The translations under genes and the position numbers were made by a program. Below, piece by piece: positions 34,724 through 44,624 of a stretch of DNA of 64,000 nt (the stretch's first letter is position 1; every line of letters begins with the position of its first letter). The stretch is taken from contig CANUEZ040000129.1 in the NCBI GenBank assembly GCA_948099385.1, positions 2,976,001 through 3,040,000 of the forward strand. The letters are read 5' to 3'. The notes below the pieces were generated by a model that was given only the letters and a program-made list of their open reading frames with translations, was not told the DNA's origin and searched no databases. Origin of the DNA: Fasciola hepatica. Its lineage: Eukaryota; Platyhelminthes; Trematoda; Plagiorchiida; Fasciolidae.

Positions 34724-35904
34724 CCAGCTCATAAGACCATTTTTGTTCATAACTGGTGCGAACCTCTGGATCAGACGAAATTTGTACGGATAACCGGGTT
34801 TGCGGTGTGCCTCCATGATCATGGAGCTGGAGCGACCATCGCATTAAAACTGATGCATGGCCCGACTCTACCTACATGGACCAGTAGGATCTACATTTCT
34901 GAACAAAACTACACCATCTGTAGCTTACTGAGATATAATCGGTCTGCCACAGATTACCTGTTGATTTAGAGCGCCATGTCATCATGCGACGCGAGTTGTG
35001 TCGGAAATCTGTACTAGATAGGAACAACCGCTTATCTGCACAAAACTGGAGAAGTCTATTTCGGTTATTTGTGAGCTGAGCGGGTAAGGCATAACGCCCA
35101 CCTAAGCAAACTTTTGACTCACCAAGTTTGCAAACTTGTGCATTCAAATCACCAGCTAGCACTGCAATTTCAGAGCCTTTGCTCCCACGAAGAGTGGCGA
35201 CCTTATCACATGACTCGTCTTTCTGCGTGTCAGAGCTGCAGTCTATTAGAGCGTACACCGAGACTATAAATAAGCTGCGTTAAACACAGCTATGCTTTCA
35301 AACGCCAACTGACCCCTGGAGTTTTACAGCACAAAAACGATTATTAACCGGGATCCAGTCCAAAACAGTAGCTCTAGCTTTGTCAGTCAAGACTATTCGT
35401 ATACCACGTTGACCCGCAGCCCTAGCTGTGCAGGAAATACCTTGATGATGCCAGGAGCAGTTAGTTGAATTACACTGCTCGAATTCTGGATCCACGTTTC
35501 ATTTACGCAGCAGACATCAATCACCAGAGAATCTATTGTGGGCGCTAGATACGCCTGCTGACCAGCTTGTATGAGTGTACGCACGTTAAGGGAGCCGAAA
35601 TTCAGAGGCTGACGATGCTTGAGAAAACGTGAGGTATGAGATTTAGGATTATTCAAGATACTGTTTGACAACGAATCGTTGCGAGTATCGGGTGTGTTAT
35701 CAGTGGGAGCATTTTAGGCAGGTAGAGGAGACAAAGAGAGGCGGATGGGTACAGAAGACAAATGTTGAATAAAAGAGAGGGAAATTAGAGCATTGGTCCA
35801 GTTATCACTACCCACCCCGCTGGATCTAACGGGCAGCGCGGTTTTGATTATTCTGCACGACAACCGATGCAGTATGGCATTTTTCGTGTTCCTGCAGTTT
35901 ATGG

Positions 35905-36150
35905 GAGACGTTGAAAAACCTAACCAATGAACTTGGCCATGTAAGGCATGTTAGGCCTCCGATGTGGGGTTCAAAAGATCCTGCAACTCAATGGTTAGAT
36001 ACATTAGAGACTACAGATAAGTGTAGCGTTCAGTGGCGCTATTGTATACACTGTATGTTCGCAAACTTTCTTTATCGGCTCGATGACACCACTTGCAGTT
36101 CTCTTACTGCTCTTATCATACTCTTGTTCTTCATTATTTCCCACTGAGGT
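35905..36150 (+). mobile_element. 3' fragment of an RTE-type element, plus strand
   Basis: The open frame begins KNLTNELGHVRHVRPP and continues WGSKDPATQWLDTLE, matching the C-terminal end of family-1 RTE proteins (compare the segment at 8.66 kb). It then runs into non-coding sequence. It lies head to head against the 5' end of the minus-strand copy 2, separated by a short stretch. Confidence 0.55.
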
Positions 36151-36616
36151 TCCCGCTGACAGATAGCAGCCCAAACGGCTACACTCAGCGGCAAATCACA
36201 AAAGTCGATCCCTGTGCAGGAAATACTCGGGCAAAACTCAAATACAATGGTGGAAGTGCGCAATATTAGTGTATAAGTTGAACAAACTGTTGACAGCCAG
36301 TCCTCCATTCACAAGCGCCCACCCAGTGAGACTCAGTAGCTGTTCACAGCTGATGATAACTAGTAAGCGTGGAACAAATAAACAGTGCTTCCGTGGTCTT
36401 CAGTGGTGAGTTGAATGTTAGCGTCGCACGATGAAACATGGATGCCCGAATGACTGAGCGGCAGAAATTTTGCGGGGCGAAAACCCAGTACATATCGGTT
36501 AGCACTGTTGCAGCTATGGATGAAGGGAATACCACTGGGAATGAATAAAGATATAACAGAATAATTAGTGACGAAGTAAAACTTGCATACATCTCCCTTG
36601 TAGCAAAACAGGTGCA

Positions 36617-37371
36617 AAACCGCTCCAAAACCGACCGGTTTTTAGCCAGTTCTTGGTCGGTTTTCGATCGGTTTTTGCCGTTACGCTGACCGGTTTTCGG
36701 TCGGTTTTCTAGGAGCCATTTTACACGGATCAACAATGAATTGATACGAAAGAAATCGACGATCAGAGTAATGTGCAATGCTGAGCTGGCGTTCTATTTA
36801 AATATATTGGTTTATTTCGTCGAAATGCTCTGAATAACATCGGTATAAATTGCTCTATTTTATTTTCTCGAGATGGGTAAAATAAGAAAGAATATTTGGA
36901 AAACCATAAGTTAGGAGGTAGAAATGAGCATCGTGAAACGTAATTTCGGAAGAGTGAAAGAAATTAACGAAGCATATTACGTATCTCAAAGGATTGGCAA
37001 AGACCGCTCGGAAACAGGCCAAAAACCGCTCAGTTTCTGAGCGGTTTGTGCCAGTCGTTTGAAATATGCTATATGCTTCGTTAATTTCTTTCACTAACCC
37101 AAATCGCCGATTAATATGCCCATTTCTATCTCCTAATTTATGACTTTCCGATAATTGCCCTTATTTTACCCATTTCGGGGGGATAAAATAGAGCAATCTA
37201 TACCGAGGTTTTCGGGACATTTCCATGAATTAAACCAATAAACTTAAATAAAACGTCAAACAAGCATTGCACCATACTTTGGTCGTCAATTTCCTTCGTA
37301 TAAATTCAGTTTGATCCGTGTAAAACGGTTACTAAACAAACCGACCAAAACCGATCGAAAACCGATGTTAC
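36617..37371. repeat. Long fold-back (inverted repeat) element
   Basis: The left arm 36680-37015 is the imperfect reverse complement of the right arm 37032-37371, separated by about 16 bases. Matching landmarks include TTTTACACGGATCAA, TTGCTCTATTTTAT, ATGGGTAAAATAAG, GTGAAAGAAATTAACGAAGC and CCGCTCGGAAAC/CCGCTCAGAAAC. The outer ends carry repeated CGGTTTT-type units, with extra copies on the left from 36617. At the centre is the perfect hairpin AAACCGCTCAG-TTT-CTGAGCGGTTT. No reading frame resembles a transposase. I infer a fold-back or MITE-like mobile element. A transcript would be a long double-stranded hairpin. Confidence 0.8.
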
Positions 37372-37985
37372 GAACGGCCTGAGCGCTACAAAGGCTAGTA
37401 TACACTAAACCTGCACGGAAAATACGAGCGTTACATACTCGGAAATCCTCAGACTGTCTGGTAAGGTTATGACTTTTCCACTTTGCATTTATTCCGTCGT
37501 TTTCCTCTTTCCAAAGCGGGAAAGTCAAGGATTGAACTACCATCCACAATCTGAGGGCCCTGGCATAGCCTGGGACAACAGGTGCTGCAGATAATAGAAA
37601 CAATTAAAAAACAGACAATACTAGATTGAAATAACCTTTCGGCAAAATGGAGTAGATTAAACACAAAAGAATAAACACAAAATCTCCGATGGTCCTTCGA
37701 ACAGTAAACCACACTTAAAGGTCAGTAAACGCAAACAAAACCAAAGCGACACACCATCTCAAGGTCGCTCTGCACGAACAAGGTCAGAGAAGTTTTCCCT
37801 AAGATTCAAGAGGATTCAGTTCAACTCAGTCCAGTTTGCACAGAACTTGATGTGGCTAAAGTCAGTCGTGTTTCCTGATCGTTGTGTTGTCGGCACGTCT
37901 CAGTAGCTCCCTACACCCTGTGATTTTCTTTTTCTGAAAGGCAGAACTTTTGTGCAGTATCAGCCTTGGCAGAGAACGGTGGAAA
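37372..37985. other. No recognisable gene
   Basis: The spacer between the fold-back element and the 3' side of the CR1-type element shows nothing beyond short reading frames. The part nearest 37990 is probably the CR1 3' untranslated region. A short TTCAG-like stretch at 37815-37835 is too small to call. Confidence 0.4.
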
Positions 37986-38019
37986 CAATAAGTAAATTTC
38001 GTCTCACCCCAAAGGCTGC

Positions 38020-38316
38020 CTAACATAATTCGGGATGAACTGTCACCCAAAATGGGTCTACTGCTTTCTTAAAAGCCTTCACTGTTGTGGTATTTATGAC
38101 CTCCTTCGGGAGCTTATTCCAATGGGGCACCACACTACTGGACAAGTAATTCGCCCTAATTTGGAGCCTTGAGTGCTTTCTTTGTGATCTTAGGCTATGC
38201 CCCCTTGTGTCTCTCTCTGAGATCGGAGAGAAGGGTTCTTCTCGATTTATTCCTGACAGTCCCTTCATTACCCAGGAGGTTTCTATCAAAGCCCCGCGAG
38301 TGTGCCGCCTTACCAT
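38020..38316 (-). pseudogene. CR1 C-terminal region
   Basis: The reading frame shows DTRGHSLRSQRKHSRLQIR and VVPHWNKLPKEVINTTTVKA, the standard C-terminal tail of CR1-type polyproteins. It is in a different frame from the RT block, so one indel lies between 38316 and 38375. The family function of this tail is not established. Confidence 0.7.
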
Positions 38317-38374
38317 CGAGAGCAGATTTGGGGCACGGAGACTCTGTAGCGAAGCTCCCTAGCCCAGTCACCAT

Positions 38375-39637
38375 TTAGGTGGCCAGCCCTTGCACCTTCT
38401 CTAGACAGTCTAAATCCTCCTGGTAGTACGGCGGCCAGGCTTGCATGCAGTGCTCCATGCGCAGCCTAACTATGGCTTGGTATATCGAAATGAAAATCTC
38501 CGACTCTCTATACGACATAATGGATCTAACTCGAAAGAGTTCTCTCCTGGCCATATTGGCTGCTGCGGTACACTGCTTCCACGGCTTGAAGCTGTTGTCC
38601 ATTTTAACCCCTAAGTCTTTGGCCTGAGAGACCACTTGCAACAAACCCACATCGTTCCCACTAACCCCTGTATTTGTGGTCAGGCATTGACACTTGGTGA
38701 GGTTTAGTGAAAGGTCCCATTTGCGTGACCAGTTTTGTACCGCTAACACGTCAAGTTCTATACCTATTCCAGCTACCTCGAAGTCATCGGCAAACATAAA
38801 GGTGGGGTTTGTAAGCTCACGTGCTAGGTCGTTGATGAAAATAGGGAAGAGCAGAGGGCCGAGGACGGAACCCTGTGGCACCCCTCTTGTGGCACCTTCC
38901 GATTTCGAGACAATGCTACCCACCTTAACACTAAACGTTCGCCCTGCTAAGAAACTGTCTATCCATTGTCTTGCCTTTCCAAAAATTCCCATAGACTGCA
39001 GTTTGACGCCCAGAATTCTGTGGTTCACAGAATCAAACGCCTTGCTCTAGTCCAAGTAGCAGACAGTAATCGACTGCTGTTCGTCGAGGCGCTTGGTTGC
39101 CTCATCGAGGAACGGCAGGAGAATTGTCAGACAGGATCGTCCCGCCACAAACTTATACCTTGCATCTGATATGAGGTTGTGTTGGACCAAATGCCTAGGG
39201 GTCTGTCACTTGACTGTTCGCCCCAGGCACCTAAACATTTTTGAAGTTAGGCTAACAGGCCAGTAATTTTCGGCCTTTTGCAGGGGTCCTCTCTTGTAAA
39301 TTCCTACAGCTGTTTCCCTCATCCAGTCTTCCGGCACAACTCCCTCTCTAAGTGACTTTTCACACAGCTTCAGCATCGGAGCCTTTAAAACCTCAGCCAG
39401 AGGCTGAACGATTGCTGGATGAATCCCATCTGGTCCTGCGGACTTATTTCTACTCGAGGTTTGTGGCTCCGTGTACACCTCTTCTCCCACACTAAGTTGG
39501 CCTACTGGAGACCCCGGTGTCACTTCAATTTTTTCCTCTAAATAATTGTCTGGTCGACATATGCTCTCAAAGAACGCCAAAGGCATGTCAGCCTTGTCTT
39601 CGTCACTTAGAGCTAGTCGTCCCTGTGCCCCTACCAA
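38375..39637 (-). pseudogene. CR1 reverse transcriptase with two in-frame stops
   Basis: A single frame runs through the whole block and is interrupted only by a TGA near 39206 (after CLGRTVK) and a TAG near 39047 (in CYLD-stop-SKAFDSVNHR). Before the stops are NKSAGPDGIHPAIVQPLAEV and YWPVSLTSKMFRCLG. After them are the fingers/palm motifs KAFDSVNHRILG, GVPQGSVLGPLLFPIFINDL and MFADDFEVAG with the catalytic FADD, then LNLTKCQCLT. All catalytic residues are present apart from the stop next to the first aspartate. This indicates moderate age and simple point inactivation. Confidence 0.75.
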
Positions 39638-41099
39638 ACCTAATACATTTTATCTCACACGTACGTGGGATTGCACGTAAGCCGGGAACCGCTTTGGGCT
39701 TGTGTGGACAGAGGCAGCTAATTCACGCTCGAAGGCATATTTCCCTACCATTTGAACCGTTTGGGCTCTGTTCCTAACCATCTTATAACCATTCCAAGCC
39801 CCTTGACTTCTGTACAGCTTGTACGCCGAATATCGTTGGCTACGAATGAGTATGGCCTTGCGAGCTTTTGGCTTTCACCATGGGGGTTGATTCCTACTGC
39901 TAACCACCCTCAAAGGTAAAAACTCCTCTGTCAGTTCGAGTTTCCCATCTAAATGGCCCCCAAAGTTCCTCTACGGAGGCGTTTGTGTGTCTTGGTGTCC
40001 ACTGAACCTACTCCGCTGCCCCCTCTAGTTCGCCTACATTGAGTCTCCCATGGCTCAGAAGAAACACGATTTCCCCGGGCGCCTTATCAGGCCTTAGTGT
40101 GGCTCTTAAGACGGCGTGATCACCTTTGCCAGTGGCTCTTCCCACCTAAGTTCTTTAACGTCCTTATAGTACCGCGTTGTTCTTAGATCAAGGAGAGACT
40201 GGTGCTGCCCACCTCGGTGTTTAGCAGCCTGCGACACTTGCCGCGTAAAACATGCAACTAAACCCAAAGCGGAGGCTTGTCCCCCATTGAGCCCATTGGT
40301 GTGATACCGCTGACCCAGTTAACTTCCGGTAGGTTAAGGCCCCTTTATGAGACAAAATTTTTTGCCTGTGCCGGCACAGCTTCTAACATCTGCGAAAGCT
40401 CGACATCCGGCGATCACCTCGGCCCAAAAAGGCTTCTTCGGCTTTTCCAGCGGGTACCTCCAACTTTACTGGTAGCATCGGCGTACACTTTTTAGACGTC
40501 TGCTTCAGAACCAGGCCGGTTGGCTGCACTTTCTCAACACTAACCGGACTGTAGTTCTATCCACTTGACACACGATCACGAAGACTAATAAATTTGTTCA
40601 TTTGAAAAATTACCGAGCTTGGTGATTCCACTCCCTCTGGCCGTACATACCGTCTGCAATCCATTGAGTTCCTCCAATACACACGCAGTCCCGCTCCAGC
40701 ATTTTGAGTTCTGCCCTTTTGTGTGCCTCCTAGTTTATTCGCTAATCTGCCACGAACAGAGGATCAGGGGCTTTAGACTGTATACGGAAGCAGATCGTAA
40801 CCTAACCTAAAGGACTGGATGCCCTGTGAGTCCCCTTCTTTTTGGCTTTTTGAACTTCTTGGACCACGGCTTGTTGTTCATCGGCGTCTAACGCCAAATT
40901 GAGGACCTGAATTACCCATTAGGCTTCAGACGTTGATTTCCCAAGAGGGTTCATCTCCTATTATGCTATATGAAGAGCCAGCCACTTCAGATCAGGTGTG
41001 CCCGCTCCCCACGAGACCATGACATTACCCGGTTTGACAAATGCTAGGCTGTCAAGTGTAACCCTAACTATTCCCCGCCTGCAGCCCTCAACTGCTCCC
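39638..41099 (-). pseudogene. Degenerate endonuclease/linker region of CR1 copy A
   Basis: The stretch sits where the endonuclease should lie between ORF1 and RT. I could not read the canonical endonuclease motifs in any frame, only short pieces with many stops. The assignment rests on position alone. Confidence 0.35.
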
Positions 41100-41760
41100 G
41101 CCCTGGACATCAGCATATCTCACCAGTAGACGCTGTGGAAAGCAGCTAACGGAGGTCGTGGTTGTGCTGGTTGCGTTCCTCGCCATAGCCCTTGTCCATG
41201 GCGCTTAACTGTTCGTGTCGTAGGAAGTGGACCAGCCATCCTAAGAACCCCAGTCACATGCCGGCGGCTTTCATTCACTCTGATTCCACCGTCGTTTACG
41301 ATGTCTTTCTTAAGGTTATGAAATAGCAGTCTTCCATTTCTGTCTGCCATGACCTCCAAGCCGCGCTCCATGCGTTGCACTTCAGAGTCTAGGCTTCAAA
41401 CCAGCTTCTTGAGGGACTTTATTTCTGTCAGGAGGCCTTTTTCTACATTGTTGAAACGGGTATCTCCCTTGCTCTGTTTACCTATGGGCTTGGGTGTCCT
41501 TTTTTCAGTTCGCTGATTTGGCACAGTTTCTCCTTTCCGGTAAGCTATTGATCGAACATGCTGTCTCTAGTCTTGGTTCCAGTCTCGTGATTCTGTCCCC
41601 TTTTCCTAGCTCCCCTCGAATAAAGCTCGAGCACTCGCCTGCTAAAGCGAAACAGTGGGTGCATTTCCATTTTAGGGCTTCGTACCTGATACGCCGCTCG
41701 GAGTCTTACTTCACCGCCCTGGAGCCCTTTTGGTGATACCAAGGGCAGCATTGATGGTAC
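41100..41760 (-). pseudogene. CR1 ORF1-like remnant
   Basis: On the minus strand there is a CTHCFALAGE segment (a possible zinc-finger start), then a helical stretch LLTEIKSLKKLV-stop-SLDSEVQRMERGLEV. It continues VNESRRHVTGVLRMAGPLP and PPLAAFHSVYW. Coiled-coil-like heptads and a position upstream of the pol frame suggest ORF1, the RNA-binding protein of CR1 elements. At least one stop interrupts it. The identity is an inference from layout. Confidence 0.4.
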
Positions 41761-41790
41761 TGAATGCCCTCATCCTCCACCAGGCCTTTT

Positions 41791-42382
41791 CATTCCTTGT
41801 GTACCCAGCTCACTGCCTTTTCCAGTTAATTCGGCAGTGAAAATCGAGTTTGTATAAAAATACAGTATCAAACGCCGGTAGGGTGTTAACACGACTTTCT
41901 AAAAAGACAAGAACGGTTAACTAAAAAAGTACCACAAAGATGGTACACCACAAAATGTGCCAAAAAGGATATTATCCAGCCTCAGTTGCACTGATACCAA
42001 CTAAAAACACCAAAAAACGCTAAAACGTATACCCCGTTTTCGGAGAGAATAAACTCTTCGAAAAGTACGCGCGCCATAAAGCTAACTAGGGCACTTTGGT
42101 TTGGCCGAAATAACCTGTGTCACCTCACAGAACAATGCAAAAATCTTTATCACTGAGAGCGATTCGGAACCGCAATTCACTCGGCAACTCACAAGGCGAT
42201 ATCCAGAAATATTGCTCAAATGTCAGTATGGCAGCCAGTGGCCTTCTCACCTCACCCAAAACGACTGGGGTGTGTAGGACACTTCAAAAGTCTCCGAGGA
42301 TTCAGGGGGATTCACGAGGATTGAGGGGCATGGTAGTCTTGAAGTCTTGAAGTCCTGTAATGGTATACCGGTTAGAGGCTGG
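41791..42382. other. Left flank of BEL1, unassigned
   Basis: An A-rich stretch with no motif. It contains GGATTCAGGGGGATT near 42300, which resembles the purine-rich stretch upstream of the BEL 3' LTRs. It may be a remnant of another LTR element, but this is too short to be sure. The last five bases, GCTGG, form the target duplication of BEL1. Confidence 0.4.
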
Positions 42383-42761
42383 TGTAACAGCCGGTCGTGG
42401 AAAATCCCCCTTTTTCCCTCGCGATTCAGTGTTTTTTCCCAACATCACTCATTTCCATACACTATTGACTTGTCTTTACGAACTGGTTGTTTTTCTGGAC
42501 CAATTGTTGTTTGTTCGCGCCCAGAGAGCTATTTTGGCACATCCTTGCTCAGGACCTGCGTGACGCACGTGCTGTCTGCTCACACGCTGCTATTCGGTTT
42601 CTCGTTGTTGAGTCTTTGTGATCGTATTATTGAGGTTTGTATATTGTTTATGTCATTGTTTATTTTAATAATCTAGTATCGTAGAATTATCACGGATAAT
42701 CGCCTTCTGATTTCGGGATCCGTTGCGAATTTGGCTACGCATTGCTCAAACGTTCGTAACA
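42383..42761 (+). repeat. BEL1 5' LTR
   Basis: It starts TGTAACAGCC and ends CGTTCGTAACA, 379 bp. It matches the 3' LTR base for base by eye. It should hold the promoter and RNA start of the element; I see no clear TATA box. The primer-binding site is not obvious: no TGG follows directly, but TTGGAACGAGG lies about 17 bases downstream and is conserved in BEL2. Confidence 0.93.
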
Positions 42762-42803
42762 ATACTCAATAGATCTATTTGGAACGAGGAAAATTCACGC
42801 AAA

Positions 42804-44624
42804 ATGCCAAGGAAAGGATCAAAGGCAGTCGAACCCGGACAGGAAGTAATACGGCAAGTCTCTGGGGAGGTTTTGGGTACTTATGATTCTTTAGTTAACG
42901 CTAGATCGCCTAGTCCTGTCAGTGCTAGCTCATGTGTTATTGAAAGCAATATTGATCGTAAGGACGTTGATTTATATAAGCTGAGAATAATAGAACTAGA
43001 GCAACAGTTACTTTCGGCTAGACTACAGGCGCATGAAGCAGAGAAGTGTACACAGAAACAGCGAGAGTATAGGACCAGTGACTTCGACACTTCCGATAGG
43101 TTAGAGTGCAATAAGGTAGGGAACCCCACGCAGGTCGCCGACTACAAACCACCATCGATCGATCTGCCTAGAGTGAAGTTAACGGTTTTCGACGGGCGAG
43201 CTGAGCAATATTGCAAGTTTGTCAAACAGTTCGAGACGTTCGTTGAAAACAAGGTGACCGACCCTGGGCAAAGGCTTCTTTACCTTACTCACTACTGCCG
43301 AGGCCGAGCGCGAGAAGCTATCGACGGATGCACCATGCTCGATCCAGAACAAGGCTACACAAGGGCAAGAAAGATTCTGAGGGACTTGTTTGGCCAACCT
43401 TTCAAAGTAGCCCGTAACCTAATAGAGGGCGTGATGGCAGAGGCAAAGAAAACCAAGGGCGACGTCTACACCATGGCCGACCTGGTGATCAAGATGCAGA
43501 ACTGCTCAATAGCCCTCGACCATTTAGGTTACAGAGCTGATCTAGACGCCATGCACACTTTGGAAGGCATAGTCCGTCACCTCTCTCCCGAACTACAGGG
43601 TCGGTGGGCGGAAGAAGCTGAACGGATAAGCCGAGGCGACAGAGAAGCCAACTTCGAAGACCTGACTGAATATTTAGACAGGCAAACGAAGATAGCTGAC
43701 AGCAGATTCGGCCGACTCATCCGGGACAGCAACCGAGCAAACAAGCCCGGTACTAGCCAAGTCCAAACCCCTGTACGGGAACATCCAAAGTACCAGCCTT
43801 GGACCAACACACACGTCATTTCACGAGATGCTACGGCGAAACCAAATTGCAGATCCTGTGGTACTAGCCATGGCCTACCAGAATGCCCCAAGTTCGGCAA
43901 TGCCACAATAGACGAACGGTGGGGAATGGCGAGGATGGCAGGAGCATGTTTCATCTGTCTCAACACCACGCACCGGGCAGCAGCCTGTAGAACAAGGAAT
44001 CGATGTGGTTACGAGGGCTGCACGGGCAGACACCATCGGCTGCTGCATCAGGCGAGAATAACCATATCCGAGGCGAGTGCCAAGCCCAGCGTGATCTGTT
44101 CAACTTCACAATCTGCCAGTAAACCGGTACGTTTAGGCGTAGTGGCCGTGGGAGTAGTGACTCCGACTGGGATAGTCAAGGCGTTGGCTTTCGTTGATAG
44201 TGGATCCGACACCACTTTAGTGAAAGAGCGGTTTGCCGACAAACACCAACTGGCTAAAGGTGCGACGTCGTTAGCAGTGAGCACGGTGGGCGGAACACAG
44301 GTAATGACTGCCGGTAGATTAAGGCTGCAACTCATCTCTCTAGACACTAACGAGGAAATTGAACCAACGGAGGCATTCACGTTAGCGGATCTTCCCATGC
44401 GAGCACCAAGGTCGGTGAACGCAATCTTGACTCGATGGCCCCACCTGCAGGATGTAACCGTCGTAGACTGGGAAGATGATGAGGTGGATCTCCTCATCGG
44501 ATGCTACGTGCCAGAGGCGCATTGGGTGCTTGACCAAAGAGTGGGCGACCGCCAGGCACCTTATGCCGTACGCACGGCTCTGGGATGGATGTTATACGGT
44601 CCAGTAGGGTACGCGGTTCCGTGA
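42804..44624 (+). CDS. BEL1 Gag-protease polyprotein, 606 aa
   Basis: I chose the ATG at 42804 (AAAATGCC) because the in-frame ATG upstream at 42723 is inside the LTR. Residues about 50-85 are a likely coiled coil (LYKLRIIELEQQLLSARLQA). Residues 120-305 form the Gag domain of BEL elements (VKLTVFDGRAEQYCKFVKQF onward). Zinc knuckles follow: CRSCGTSHGLPEC near 348-360, CFICLNTTHRAAAC near 381-394, and a CGYEGC...HH..LH cluster. The aspartic protease has its active site in FVDSGSDTTLV at about residue 464. The frame ends after LGWMLYGPVGYAVP at a TGA. The product packages RNA and processes the polyprotein. It overlaps the next frame by 91 bases in the -1 phase. Confidence 0.92.
   Translation: MPRKGSKAVEPGQEVIRQVSGEVLGTYDSLVNARSPSPVSASSCVIESNIDRKDVDLYKLRIIELEQQLLSARLQAHEAEKCTQKQREYRTSDFDTSDRLECNKVGNPTQVADYKPPSIDLPRVKLTVFDGRAEQYCKFVKQFETFVENKVTDPGQRLLYLTHYCRGRAREAIDGCTMLDPEQGYTRARKILRDLFGQPFKVARNLIEGVMAEAKKTKGDVYTMADLVIKMQNCSIALDHLGYRADLDAMHTLEGIVRHLSPELQGRWAEEAERISRGDREANFEDLTEYLDRQTKIADSRFGRLIRDSNRANKPGTSQVQTPVREHPKYQPWTNTHVISRDATAKPNCRSCGTSHGLPECPKFGNATIDERWGMARMAGACFICLNTTHRAAACRTRNRCGYEGCTGRHHRLLHQARITISEASAKPSVICSTSQSASKPVRLGVVAVGVVTPTGIVKALAFVDSGSDTTLVKERFADKHQLAKGATSLAVSTVGGTQVMTAGRLRLQLISLDTNEEIEPTEAFTLADLPMRAPRSVNAILTRWPHLQDVTVVDWEDDEVDLLIGCYVPEAHWVLDQRVGDRQAPYAVRTALGWMLYGPVGYAVP
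44534..44624 (+). promoter_or_regulatory. Overlap of gag-protease and pol frames, -1 phase
   Basis: The pol frame is open from 44534, just after a TGA at 44531-44533. The gag-protease frame ends at TGA 44622-44624. A -1 (or +2) shift inside this window would fuse protease to RT. I see no canonical X-XXY-YYZ slippery heptamer. The only ATG early in the pol frame is at 44585, 37 bases before the gag stop, so reinitiation is an alternative. BEL2 keeps the same length and phase. Confidence 0.55.

Larger units (their letters stand above)
31736..35872 (-). mobile_element. RTE-type retrotransposon, family 1, copy 2 (decayed, with two insertions)
   Basis: It aligns by eye along most of its length with copy 1 (27.9-31.1 kb), including the 5' segment (CACTACCCACCCCGCTGGAT and GGGCAGCGCGGTT). 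The endonuclease remnants are at 35671-34872. RT remnants are at about 33700-32224, and the C-terminal end at 31972-31736. Two blocks are absent from copy 1: 32604-33216 and 34332-34723. Stops and frame changes are frequent, so this copy is older than copy 1 or has decayed faster. Confidence 0.7.
37990..41790 (-). mobile_element. CR1-type non-LTR retrotransposon (copy A)
   Basis: Minus-strand order: ORF1 remnant (41760-41100); a degenerate endonuclease/linker stretch (about 41100-39640); RT (39637-38375); and C-terminal region (38316-38020). The RT motifs (GVPQGSVLGPLLF, FADD) and the tail (TRGHSLRS...WNKLPKEV) are of the CR1/Jockey type and differ from the RTE elements in this window. It has few lesions in RT but a poorly readable endonuclease. 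The 3' end near 37990 has no obvious tandem-repeat tail. Confidence 0.7.

Noticed and set aside
42762..42800. Primer-binding site of BEL1
   Set aside because: TTGGAACGAGG is conserved in BEL2, but it is not adjacent to the LTR and I could not match it to a tRNA 3' end, so no site is called.
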